Below, one piece after another: positions 24,779 to 32,408 of a stretch of DNA of 64,000 nt. The notes under the pieces were generated by a model, which worked only from the letters and a program-made list of their open reading frames with translations, had not been told where the DNA came from and did no database searches. The translations under genes were made by a program, and so were the position numbers. The first letter of the stretch is position 1; the number at the start of each line of letters is the position of its first letter. The DNA is from Pseudoflavonifractor sp. MSJ-30 (GTDB lineage: Bacteria > Bacillota > Clostridia > Oscillospirales > Oscillospiraceae), in contig NZ_JAHLPU010000018.1 in assembly GCF_018918045.1 (NCBI RefSeq), positions 61,329 to 125,328 of the forward strand, given 5' to 3'.

Positions 24779-25702
24779 TCACACCTCCGTCAGCCGCCTG
24801 GCAAGCACCGCCACGCCCATGGCATTGTCTGTAGAATACTGGGGCTGGGCAAATATGGGATTCAACGGTGCCATCCACTGCCGCAGCATGGAATTGGACG
24901 CCACGCCGCCGGAAAACAGCACCGGCAGCCCGGGATATGCTTTCAGTGCCTGTTCCGTGGCCTGGTATACCGCCCCGGCAACACAGCGCAGGGCAAAGGC
25001 CGCCGTATCCGCGGGACTGTTCCCCTGCTCAAAATACTGGGTCACCTTGTTCTGCATCCCGGAGAGGGAAAAGCTGCTGTTTTCGCACTTGACCCGGAAT
25101 TTGTCCTTTTTCTCCGCCTCCCCGCTCAGGGCATCCAGATGCTTGCCCGACGGGAACGGGAGACCCAGAAGCTGACCCGTCCGGTCAATCAGCTGACCGG
25201 CGGAAATATCCGTCGTGCCGCCGATTTTCGTGCATTTCACATTCCTGCCCTCCGGCTCTGCCAGCAGAAGCTCTGTGGTTCCGCCAGAGAGATGCCAGGA
25301 CAGAAAGGGAGCGTCCAGTAGCTCCAGCCGTCCCGCGCTCCACAGAGCCGCCGCGATATGTCCCTGCTGGTGGGAAACCTCCACCAGGGGCACATGGAAT
25401 GCTTCGCTTAAAAGCTTTGCGTGAGAGTACCCTACCAAAAAGCAGGGCATATAGCTGCCCTCCACTGCCCTGGGACGGGTGCTGACGCCTACCGCCGTGA
25501 TCGTATCCCCCTGAATATGGGAAAACAGCCTGCCGGACAGCTCCGGCAGGCTTTTAATGTGTGCGAAAACGGCATCGGATTGGCGCAGTCCCAGCTCTCC
25601 CTGTTTCACAGGCAAGAGCTTTCCGCAATTCTCCCCCCAGTCGCCATTCAAAAAGGCAATGGAGGTGGTGTAATTGCTGGTATCAATACCAATCACGCCC
25701 AT
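24779..25702 (-). CDS. TsaD/Kae1-like ASKHA-family paralogue
   Basis: This 307-residue protein resembles TsaD (t6A tRNA modification): an ATPase-fold start (IGIDTSNYTTSIAFL), a metal-site-like SHQQGH (HxxxH), SGGTTE and GGVASNSMLR. It is about 30 residues shorter than TsaD and sits between nusB and xseA, a place where Clostridia often carry such a paralogue. True tsaD usually lies with tsaB/tsaE, which are absent here. It may or may not make t6A. Confidence 0.75.
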   Translation of the reverse strand: MGVIGIDTSNYTTSIAFLNGDWGENCGKLLPVKQGELGLRQSDAVFAHIKSLPELSGRLFSHIQGDTITAVGVSTRPRAVEGSYMPCFLVGYSHAKLLSEAFHVPLVEVSHQQGHIAAALWSAGRLELLDAPFLSWHLSGGTTELLLAEPEGRNVKCTKIGGTTDISAGQLIDRTGQLLGLPFPSGKHLDALSGEAEKKDKFRVKCENSSFSLSGMQNKVTQYFEQGNSPADTAAFALRCVAGAVYQATEQALKAYPGLPVLFSGGVASNSMLRQWMAPLNPIFAQPQYSTDNAMGVAVLARRLTEV

Positions 25703-25703
25703 G

Positions 25704-26165
25704 TCAGTTTTCCTCTTTGTTCCCGGTCAGACTCCGGGCAAACGCACCCAGAATACCGTTGGTGAACGCGCCGGTGTCGTCACCGTCGTAGAGCTTCGCC
25801 AGACGGACCGCCTCGGAAATGGCGACGCCGGTGGGCACATCGTCTACGTACAGAATTTCATAAATGGCCAGCTCCATAACACACCGGGTCAGCCGGGAAA
25901 TACGGCTGATATCCCAACCGATGGAGAAGCGCTTGATAACCTCGTTCAGCTCGTCGCTGCGGTTGGCAACGCCGGACACCACGGAATCGATATACCGCAG
26001 CTGAGAATTGCTGGGACGGTCCGTATAGACGGCATTCTCCTGAGAAAGAGAGGGATAGTATTCCTTATTCAGACGGGTGGCGACCACCTGCTCCGGCTCC
26101 TCGCCCGTAAACTCCCGGGCATAAATCAAATGAACGGCCAGTTCTCTCGCATCTGCTCTTGTCAT
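25704..26165 (-). CDS. nusB: Transcription antitermination factor NusB
   Basis: This 153-residue helical protein matches NusB (MTRADARELAVHLIYA ... NAVRLAKLY-like SEAVRLAKLYDGDDTGAFTNGILGAF). It acts with NusE in rRNA antitermination. The ATG at 26165 follows AGAGG and gives the standard N-terminus; the upstream extension is unlikely. Confidence 0.94.
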   Translation of the reverse strand: MTRADARELAVHLIYAREFTGEEPEQVVATRLNKEYYPSLSQENAVYTDRPSNSQLRYIDSVVSGVANRSDELNEVIKRFSIGWDISRISRLTRCVMELAIYEILYVDDVPTGVAISEAVRLAKLYDGDDTGAFTNGILGAFARSLTGNKEEN

Positions 26166-26175
26166 TCCAAACCTC

Positions 26176-26541
26176 TTACTTTCGGGAAATGCCGCTGACA
26201 TTCACATTCACCGCGGTCACCTTGACGCCGGTCGTGGATTCCACAGCGGAGGCAACAGCGGTCTGCACATTGCCGGCTACGTCTACAACACTGTAGCCGT
26301 AATGGATCAGGATATCCATGTCAATGGTTACGGAATTATCCTCGGCAATTTGGATCTTCAGACCCCGGCCCCAGTTCTTGCCGATCAGGTCCGCGACCTC
26401 GTTGCCGGGCTTGGCATAGATTCCGGCGGCGCCCTCCACCTCGGAAACCGCATGCTCCGCGATAACCGACACAACATCTTCAGAAATTAAAACACGCCCA
26501 TTCTCTTCAGTCTGGGTGATGTACTGCCTATATTCAGCCAT
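26176..26541 (-). CDS. Asp23/Gls24 family protein
   Basis: This 121-residue protein has the Asp23 domain (GRVLISEDVVSVIAEHAVSEVEGAAGIYA ... VTAVNVNVSGI). The family is linked to envelope stress and often membrane-associated in Firmicutes. It leads the asp23-nusB-tsaD-like-xseA-xseB-ispA-tldD-tldE run. Confidence 0.92.
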   Translation of the reverse strand: MAEYRQYITQTEENGRVLISEDVVSVIAEHAVSEVEGAAGIYAKPGNEVADLIGKNWGRGLKIQIAEDNSVTIDMDILIHYGYSVVDVAGNVQTAVASAVESTTGVKVTAVNVNVSGISRK

Positions 26542-26654
26542 AAAAATAACCTCCTAAATCACTGCATTGCTTGCTGCTTTCCACAGTTTTGATTATTGTA
26601 TCACAAATCCAGAAAAATACAATGTTTTTTTCTCTGTTTCCGCAAATGTGGAAA

Positions 26655-26681
26655 CACCCGGCGGTTCATTCCCGCCGGGCA
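26655..26681 (-). terminator. Terminator of the TepA-like gene
   Basis: An 8-bp GC stem (26657-26664 with 26672-26679) lies directly after the stop; the T tract on the minus strand is short (TGTTT). Confidence 0.65.
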
Positions 26682-26685
26682 TTCA

Positions 26686-27381
26686 TTATGATTTCTTTTC
26701 CGCTTTGCGCTTATCAATCATTTTATGCAGACAGGTCAGCGCATCGTTCAGGCCGCCCAGGCGGTCGATAAGGCCGGAGGCCACCGCTTCCTTGCCGTAG
26801 AGAATGGTGCCTACATCCGTGGCCATCTCCCCCGTTGCCATCATATACTTTTCGAATTCCCTCTTGGATATCCGGGAGTTGGCTGTAACGAATTCCGCGA
26901 TCTGTTCCTGGATACGCTGGAAGTACCGGAAGGTCTGGGGCGCTCCCACCACCAGCCCGGTCATGCGGACAGGATGCACGGTCATGCTGGCCGTAGGGGT
27001 AATGAAGGAACGCTTTGTGCACACCGCCAGAGGGATGCCGATGGAGTGCCCGCCCCCCAGCACCAGAGACACTGTAGGCTTTCGCATCCCCGCAATCATT
27101 TCCGCTATGGCAAGCCCTGCCTCAATGTCGCCGCCCACCGTATTGAGCAAAAGGAGCAAGCCGTCCACATCGTCGCTCTCCTCGATTCCCGCAAGCAGGG
27201 GCAGGATATGCTCGTATTTCGTGGTTTTCACCGTCTCCGGGGCCACCTGGTGGCCCTCAATCTGGCCAATAATGGTCAGCGTGTAAATATTGCCCTTTTC
27301 CGAACGGGTCATGTCGGAACCCAACTCCACAATCTGGTTCCGCTCCTCTTTTTTGATATCCGCGTTTTTCTCCGTTTCCAT
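26686..27381 (-). CDS. ClpP-fold serine protease, TepA-like
   Basis: This 231-residue protein has the ClpP/crotonase fold with Ser in GGGHSIGIP and His in TVHPVRM. It resembles TepA (translocation-enhancing protein) of Bacillus more than ClpP. No ATPase partner gene is nearby. It is divergent from ybaK. Confidence 0.85.
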   Translation of the reverse strand: METEKNADIKKEERNQIVELGSDMTRSEKGNIYTLTIIGQIEGHQVAPETVKTTKYEHILPLLAGIEESDDVDGLLLLLNTVGGDIEAGLAIAEMIAGMRKPTVSLVLGGGHSIGIPLAVCTKRSFITPTASMTVHPVRMTGLVVGAPQTFRYFQRIQEQIAEFVTANSRISKREFEKYMMATGEMATDVGTILYGKEAVASGLIDRLGGLNDALTCLHKMIDKRKAEKKS

Positions 27382-27435
27382 GTTCGTCCTCCTTTTTTAC
27401 ATAGGATATCCCAAAAGCGGAGATTCAATTCCCTA

Positions 27436-27464
27436 TTGCAAAAAGGAGGAAAGGCGGCTATAAT
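27436..27464 (+). promoter_or_regulatory. Promoter of the ybaK-like gene
   Basis: A -35 TTGCAA (27436-27441) and -10 TATAAT (27459-27464) with a 17-base spacer. The start codon is only about 12 bases after the predicted transcription start. Confidence 0.8.
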
Positions 27465-27482
27465 AGGGGGCGGTGATTCAGA

Positions 27483-27956
27483 ATGTCTGCAAAAACAAAT
27501 GCTATCCGCCTTGTGGAAAAGGCCGGCATTCCTTACGAGGAAAAATTTTACGAATATGATGAAAGTGACCTCAGCGGCATCCACGCGGCCCAGGTTCTGG
27601 GCATGCCGGAGGAACAGGTCTTCAAAACTCTGGTGGCCCGGGGCGAGCGAACCGGCATCAATGTGTTTTGCATCCCCGTGTGCTGCGAACTGGACCTGAA
27701 AAAAGCCGCCAAGGCGGCCGGAGACAAAAACATGGAGCTGATCCATGTAAAGGAACTGCTGGGGCTGACTGGCTATATCCGGGGCGGCTGCAGCCCTGTG
27801 GGGATGAAAAAGAAATACCCCACCTATATCGACGAACTCTGTCAGCTGTCGGACACCATTGCCCTGTCCGCCGGAGAGCGGGGCCATCAGATGATCGTTC
27901 CCCCGCTGCCCATTGCGGCACTGCTGGACGCCAAACTGGCAGACCTTACCAAATAA
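27483..27956 (+). CDS. ybaK: Cys-tRNA(Pro)/aminoacyl-tRNA deacylase YbaK
   Basis: This 157-residue editing enzyme hydrolyses mischarged Cys-tRNA(Pro). It has the YbaK pattern: KTLVARGERTGINVFCIPV, GYIRGGCSPVGMKKKYPTYID and SAGERGHQMIVPP. The leader is very short and only GGTG could act as ribosome-binding site. The TSCPD gene follows after 32 bases. Confidence 0.93.
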   Translation: MSAKTNAIRLVEKAGIPYEEKFYEYDESDLSGIHAAQVLGMPEEQVFKTLVARGERTGINVFCIPVCCELDLKKAAKAAGDKNMELIHVKELLGLTGYIRGGCSPVGMKKKYPTYIDELCQLSDTIALSAGERGHQMIVPPLPIAALLDAKLADLTK

Positions 27957-27988
27957 GAAATTCAAAGATCAGAAAGGAAAAACGCATT

Positions 27989-28243
27989 ATGCATTACGAG
28001 TACACCACCAAGGGCACCTGCTCCCGGACCATTTTCTTTGACCTGGAAGACGGAAAAATTCACAATGTGCAGTTCATCGGCGGCTGCAACGGCAACCTGA
28101 AGGGCATCGGCGCCCTGGTAGAAGGCATGAAGGCCGAGGATGTGATTGACCGGGTAGCCGGCATCCAGTGCGGTATGAAGAGCACCTCCTGCCCCGATCA
28201 GCTGGCCACCGCCCTGAAGCAGGCGCTGGCAGAAGCAAAGTAA
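27989..28243 (+). CDS. TSCPD-domain protein
   Basis: This 84-residue protein has the TSCPD domain, including the name-giving Thr-Ser-Cys-Pro-Asp near its C-terminus, plus GGCNGNLKGIGALVEGM. The domain also occurs at the end of some ribonucleotide reductases, but stand-alone copies have no known function. A clear AAAGGA precedes the ATG. Confidence 0.9.
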   Translation: MHYEYTTKGTCSRTIFFDLEDGKIHNVQFIGGCNGNLKGIGALVEGMKAEDVIDRVAGIQCGMKSTSCPDQLATALKQALAEAK

Positions 28244-28257
28244 ATTTTGACAGCATT

Positions 28258-28289
28258 ACAGGGACGACCGATGGCCGTCCCTGTTTTTT
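28258..28289 (+). terminator. Terminator of the ybaK-TSCPD unit
   Basis: A 9-bp stem (28258-28266 with 28276-28284) ends in a T run. It lies between convergent genes, just before the stop of the next one. Confidence 0.85.
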
Positions 28290-29754
28290 ACTGTTCTTTT
28301 TTCTTCCGTTTCTTCGCGTGCTGGGGTTTATAGGCCAGCATCCGCCAGATCAAAGCCACAAGGATTACGGCAATCAGTGCCAATATCCACAGTAGGTGAA
28401 AAGATGGCCTCTTGCCGGAGGGCACTTTCTCCGGCAGAACCGTCTCCGGAACGGTTTCCGGTTCCGTTACAGGGATGGTCTCAGGCTCCGTGACGGCCTC
28501 CGTGGCCGCGGTTGTCTCCGGCCGGGTCTCCGGTTCTGTCTCCGGCACAGTTTCAGGTTCCGGCTCCGTCAGTACCGGGTCGATCCGGGTCTCCTCTGCC
28601 CCGCACACGTCGCATTTTCCGACGCTTTCCCCGGTCTCCTCCCGGGTGGCAGGCTTGATCACCTTCCACTCGGAAATGCTGTGGGAGGTGTGCAGCTGAT
28701 AATCCGAAAGGAAAGTATATCCGCAGCCCTTGCAGGTGTATTTTGTGTAGCCAAAATGCGTGCAGTCCGCCGGGACCACTGTCTTCTCATAGTCCGGCTT
28801 CTCGCAGGTTTCCGGCCGCAGTTCTCTGGAGTAGTCTCTGGTTTCGTTCCTTTCCACAAAGGCGTCGTTGTCGGTGATACGGTAGTTAAAGTTGACATTC
28901 GTCTTCAGATCGCCATAGACCTTTCCGCAATAGCCGTGGTATCTGTCGCTGTGTTCAAAAAAACTCACTTTTCCGGAAACAGTATTGTCCGTGATCAGTC
29001 CGCTGCGTCCCATGGCAATGGGGTACTGCATCAGCATCCCCACTACGCCGCCGCTGTGAACATAGCCATGCTCGGAAATATAGCCATCCAGCTTGATATC
29101 ACAATTCTCAACGGTCATAAAGCCCGCGGCATAGGCGCCGCCCATAAATTGGAAATCCATAGTAGAGTCGTCTGTATCTACGCAGATCAGGGTCACATCG
29201 GTTTTGCACCCTACGATATCGCCTACGCCATAGCCCGCCAGGCCCCCAAGCCCATACATACTGTTATAAGCCCGCAGTTCCAGCCGCCCGGTAACGGAGC
29301 AATCCGTAATGGTGCTGTCCATGCTGTAGCCCGCAATGGGGCCCGCCAGACAGGGCTGGGCTGACTGGATCACACCATGAACATTCAGCAGGTTCAGATT
29401 TTTAACTTCCGCATTCGTAAGCGCCGAAAAAAGGCCGCAGAAAACAGCGTCAAACGTCTGCTGGGTACCGTCCACCACCGTGAACATTTCCGCCCCCGGT
29501 TCGGAAAGCTCCAGATTCAGAATGCTGTGTCCCTGACCGTCAAAGTGGCCGGAAAAAGCAAACGGAGTCCAGGTCTGCCCCTTCATATCCAGATCTTCCA
29601 TCAGGATATAGCTCTCGGTTGGGGCTTCCTTGACCGCGTACAAATCCTCTACAGTATAAATTTCCCGAACATTCCGTGCTTCCTCCGTTTCGTCCGCCCA
29701 GACGGGGACCGTCAGAAGCAGCAGCGTCAGCATGAATGCAATTACCTTTCGCAT
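28288..29754 (-). CDS. Membrane-anchored surface protein with Cys-pair modules and Glu/Pro/Thr stalk
   Basis: This 488-residue protein has a signal peptide (residues 1-20) and a glycine-rich, GLUG-like beta-helical region (DGQGHSILNLEL; about residues 50-280). A Cys-rich region follows, with CKGCGY and CDVCGA zinc-ribbon-like pairs (about residues 335-395). A stalk of EPETVPET-type repeats (about 400-445) leads to one transmembrane helix and a Lys/Arg-rich tail. No LPxTG motif is seen; anchoring is by the helix. Its ligand is unknown. Confidence 0.72.
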   Translation of the reverse strand: MRKVIAFMLTLLLLTVPVWADETEEARNVREIYTVEDLYAVKEAPTESYILMEDLDMKGQTWTPFAFSGHFDGQGHSILNLELSEPGAEMFTVVDGTQQTFDAVFCGLFSALTNAEVKNLNLLNVHGVIQSAQPCLAGPIAGYSMDSTITDCSVTGRLELRAYNSMYGLGGLAGYGVGDIVGCKTDVTLICVDTDDSTMDFQFMGGAYAAGFMTVENCDIKLDGYISEHGYVHSGGVVGMLMQYPIAMGRSGLITDNTVSGKVSFFEHSDRYHGYCGKVYGDLKTNVNFNYRITDNDAFVERNETRDYSRELRPETCEKPDYEKTVVPADCTHFGYTKYTCKGCGYTFLSDYQLHTSHSISEWKVIKPATREETGESVGKCDVCGAEETRIDPVLTEPEPETVPETEPETRPETTAATEAVTEPETIPVTEPETVPETVLPEKVPSGKRPSFHLLWILALIAVILVALIWRMLAYKPQHAKKRKKKEQ

Positions 29755-29826
29755 GGTCTTTCCTCGCTTTTTGTCGGGACGCCGACTTTTTCCATATCAT
29801 ATCAAATTTCGATGCCATACGCAACT

Positions 29827-29853
29827 AAAAAAACAGGGCCCGCAGGCCCTGTT
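29827..29853 (-). terminator. Terminator of the symporter gene
   Basis: An 8-9 bp stem (ACAGGGCC/AGGCCCTGT) is followed on the minus strand by seven T, just after the stop at 29860. Confidence 0.9.
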
Positions 29854-29859
29854 CCGAAT

Positions 29860-31353
29860 TTACGGGTTGACTGTTTTCTCCTGCTCTTTCTGCACTTCCG
29901 GAAAAGCGGAGTACATAGGTTCAATGTCTCTGCCGTGAAGGCGGCGGTCTATGTAATTTCGGGTAATTTTCCGAACCATACCGCTGAGCGCTACCACGCC
30001 AATCAGGTTGGGAATGGCCATAAGACCGTTAAAGGTATCGCTGAGGTCCCAGGCCAGGTCCAGCTGCATGGTCGCGCCCACAATAACAAAGAGTACAAAG
30101 AAAACCTTGTAGCCCATGGCTGCTCTGGTGCCGAAAAGATACTCAAACGCTTTGGTTCCGTAGTGGCTCCAGCCGAGGACCGTAGAGAAAGCGAAAAGCA
30201 GAATTGCAATGGCAATAAAGGCACTGCCGAAGCTTCCGAAATGCAGACTGAACGCCTCAGCCACCATGGCGGTCTTTTCCATGGAAGTCAGCACAGCACC
30301 GGTATTCAGGTCCACCAATCCGCTGGTGAGCACCACCAGTGCCGTCAGGGTGCAGACCACAAGGGTATCGGCAAAGACCTCAAAAATGCCCCACATTCCC
30401 TGCGCCACAGGTTCCTTTACATTGGAACTGGAATGGACCATAACGCTGGAGCCCAGGCCCGCCTCATTGGAGAAGACGCCCCGCTTCATGCCCCAGGTCA
30501 CCGCCGCCTTCACACCGCTGCCGACGATGCCGCCCCCAACTGCCTTCACAGCAAAGGCGCCCTTGAAGATAGAGGCAAACGCCGGAAGGATGCTTTGATA
30601 GTTCCAGACAACGCTGACCAGCGCCCCAAGCACATACAGCAGTGCCATGACCGGCACGAGCTTTTCCGTAACCGCCGCAATCCGTTTCAGGCCGCCGACC
30701 ACCACCAGCGCAGCAACGACCATCAGGAAAATGCCTGCGACCCAGTTGGGAATGGAAAAAACCGCCCGCATGTTGGTGGCGATGGAATTGATCTGTCCCA
30801 TATTGCCGATGCCAAAGCTCGCAAAAATGCAGAACACGCTGAACAGCAGTGCCAGGATCTTACCCACCTGCCTGCAGCCCTTGAAACTGCCAAGGCCATC
30901 CCGCAGGTAGTACATGGCCCCACCGGACCATTCCCCTGCCGTGTTCTTCCGGCGGTAATAGATTCCCAGTACGTTTTCGGAATAGTTGGTCATCATACCG
31001 AAAATCGCAACAATCCACATCCAGAAAATTGACCCGGGGCCGCCTGCCGCAATGGCCGCGGCAACACCCGCGATATTGCCGGTACCGATGGTCGCCGCCA
31101 GAGCTGTACAAAGGCTCTGAAACTGGCTGATGGAACGGTCCTCCTTGCCGGTGTGGGCAGTAACATGCTTGTTCTTAAAAATGGCACCGACGGTATTGTC
31201 CATCCAGCATTTGAAGTAAATCAGCTGAAAGCCCTTCGTCAGCACCGTCATCAAAATGCCGGTACCCACCAGCAGCACCAGCATGGGCAGGCCCCAAACA
31301 AAGTCATTCACTTTCCCGTTGACCGTGGCTATAAGATCCCGCAGTCCGTTCAT
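29860..31353 (-). CDS. Alanine/glycine:cation symporter (AgcS family)
   Basis: This 497-residue transporter has about 11 helices and AgcS-family motifs (GTGNIAGVAAAIAAGGPGSIFWMW and FSNEAGLGSSVMVHSS). It imports alanine or glycine with Na+ or H+. The tandem glycine riboswitch upstream points to glycine as the substrate. The ATG at 31353 follows GGGAGGA; the longer frame includes the riboswitch terminator hairpin. Confidence 0.94.
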   Translation of the reverse strand: MNGLRDLIATVNGKVNDFVWGLPMLVLLVGTGILMTVLTKGFQLIYFKCWMDNTVGAIFKNKHVTAHTGKEDRSISQFQSLCTALAATIGTGNIAGVAAAIAAGGPGSIFWMWIVAIFGMMTNYSENVLGIYYRRKNTAGEWSGGAMYYLRDGLGSFKGCRQVGKILALLFSVFCIFASFGIGNMGQINSIATNMRAVFSIPNWVAGIFLMVVAALVVVGGLKRIAAVTEKLVPVMALLYVLGALVSVVWNYQSILPAFASIFKGAFAVKAVGGGIVGSGVKAAVTWGMKRGVFSNEAGLGSSVMVHSSSNVKEPVAQGMWGIFEVFADTLVVCTLTALVVLTSGLVDLNTGAVLTSMEKTAMVAEAFSLHFGSFGSAFIAIAILLFAFSTVLGWSHYGTKAFEYLFGTRAAMGYKVFFVLFVIVGATMQLDLAWDLSDTFNGLMAIPNLIGVVALSGMVRKITRNYIDRRLHGRDIEPMYSAFPEVQKEQEKTVNP

Positions 31354-31373
31354 AAACAATCCTCCCTTTTCTA

Positions 31374-31409
31374 TGAAAAACAGGAATACCCGCATGGGGT
31401 ACTCCTGTC
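31374..31409 (-). terminator. Riboswitch-controlled terminator before the symporter gene
   Basis: The stem CAGGAGTACCC/GGGTATTCCTG (11 pairs, one G-T) with a CATG loop is followed by TTTTTC on the minus strand. It sits between the glycine aptamers and the start codon. Confidence 0.85.
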
Positions 31410-31458
31410 AAAAAAGTTCAGATACGCCGCAGTCAATACGCCACTGCGGAATCAAAAT

Positions 31459-31638
31459 ACTCTGTCCTTTTGCCTGAGAGATTCGGTGAGAAACACCCCT
31501 TGCACCTTCGGCCTCTGAAAAATTCAGATGTCTCCAGAGTGCGATCCACCGGCGGTCCTGCCGCGCAAACGCGGCACCTGAGAGTGTTACTCCTTCGGTC
31601 GGGCAAACGCCCTGTTTTCCGTCAGCTTCCTATCGCAC
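31459..31638 (-). ncRNA. Tandem glycine riboswitch
   Basis: Two glycine aptamers lie head to tail on the minus strand. The first (31638-31539) has closing arms GTGCGAT/ATCGCAC and the core CCGAAGGAGTAA plus CTCTCAGG. The second (31538-31459) has GGCCGAAGGTGCAA and CTCTCAGGCAAAAGGACAGAG, close to the consensus. The terminator downstream makes this a transcriptional switch of the symporter gene. Confidence 0.95.
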
Positions 31639-31661
31639 AATATTCAGTTTTCGTTGGGGTA

Positions 31662-31667
31662 ACTATA
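31662..31667 (-). promoter_or_regulatory. Extended -10 promoter of the glycine-riboswitch transcript
   Basis: TGCTATAGT on the minus strand is an extended -10 element; no good -35 is seen because a perfect hairpin occupies that position. Confidence 0.5.
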
Positions 31668-31671
31668 GCAT

Positions 31672-31703
31672 ACCCCTGCCGAAAATGCGTTTTCGGCAGG
31701 GGT
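31672..31703. repeat. Perfect 14-bp inverted repeat
   Basis: ACCCCTGCCGAAAA and TTTTCGGCAGGGGT flank the loop TGCG. On the plus strand three more T follow, so it can terminate plus-strand transcripts. On the minus strand it lies just upstream of the symporter's -10 box and after the flavin reductase gene. The right-arm motif TTTCGGCAGG is repeated at 31721-31730. Confidence 0.6.
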
Positions 31704-31756
31704 TTTGTATACTCGCCCAGTTTCGGCAGGATTTTTACTTCCCGCCTTGTAAAAAA

Positions 31757-32317
31757 TCACTTCAGCTGCATGCCGTCCCGAAAAGCGTGACCGGCGATTT
31801 CGCCCAGCTTGCGGTAGGTATTGTGTACAGGGTCAAAGACGATCGGCTCCAGCTTCTCAGGATCGATCTTGCCGGTTTCATCCAGCACAGCTTCATCAGC
31901 ACAGACATTGACGATCCGGCCCACCATCCGGCCGGTGCCGGGGTCATAGCGCACCAGCTCACACTCCAGCGCCATGGGCAGCTCCCGAATCAGAGGCGCG
32001 TCCACCTGGCTGGCCTTTTCGGCATGGAAGCCCGCCCGCTGGAACTTGTCCGGCACCTGATTGGCACTTACAATACCCACAAAGTCGCAGGCCGCCGCCT
32101 GCGCGGCTGTCGCCATGCTGATGGTAAACGCTTTTCTCGTCAGAATATTCTTTACGGTTTTGTGGCCGGCACTAAGGCAGATAGAAATCTCTTCGCTGTC
32201 GCTGATGCCGCCCCAGGCGGCGTTCATTGCGTCCGGGGTGCCGTTCTCGTCATAGGCGGCGATGATAAATACAGGCTGGGGATAGGTCCATGCCTTTGCT
32301 CCGAAATTCTTACGCAT
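31757..32317 (-). CDS. Flavin reductase family protein (flavoredoxin-like)
   Basis: This 186-residue protein has the FMN-binding split-barrel fold (NAAWGGISDSEEISICLSAGHKTVKNIL, FTISMATAAQA, DAPLIRELPMALECEL). Such proteins bind FMN non-covalently and pass electrons to partner proteins or oxygen. An AGGAGG precedes the ATG. It is monocistronic. Confidence 0.88.
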   Translation of the reverse strand: MRKNFGAKAWTYPQPVFIIAAYDENGTPDAMNAAWGGISDSEEISICLSAGHKTVKNILTRKAFTISMATAAQAAACDFVGIVSANQVPDKFQRAGFHAEKASQVDAPLIRELPMALECELVRYDPGTGRMVGRIVNVCADEAVLDETGKIDPEKLEPIVFDPVHNTYRKLGEIAGHAFRDGMQLK

Positions 32318-32371
32318 GCATATTCCTCCTTGCTTTTGATAGCTTTATTATAGCACTTTCTGTCAAGCGCG

Positions 32372-32400
32372 AAAAGCCCCGGCAGACTGGTCTGCCGGGG
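32372..32400 (-). terminator. Terminator of the gdpP-ftsH operon
   Basis: A 10-bp stem (32377-32386 with 32391-32400) is followed by CTTTT on the minus strand, 9 bases after the ftsH stop. Confidence 0.88.
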
Positions 32401-32408
32401 TGATGCAA

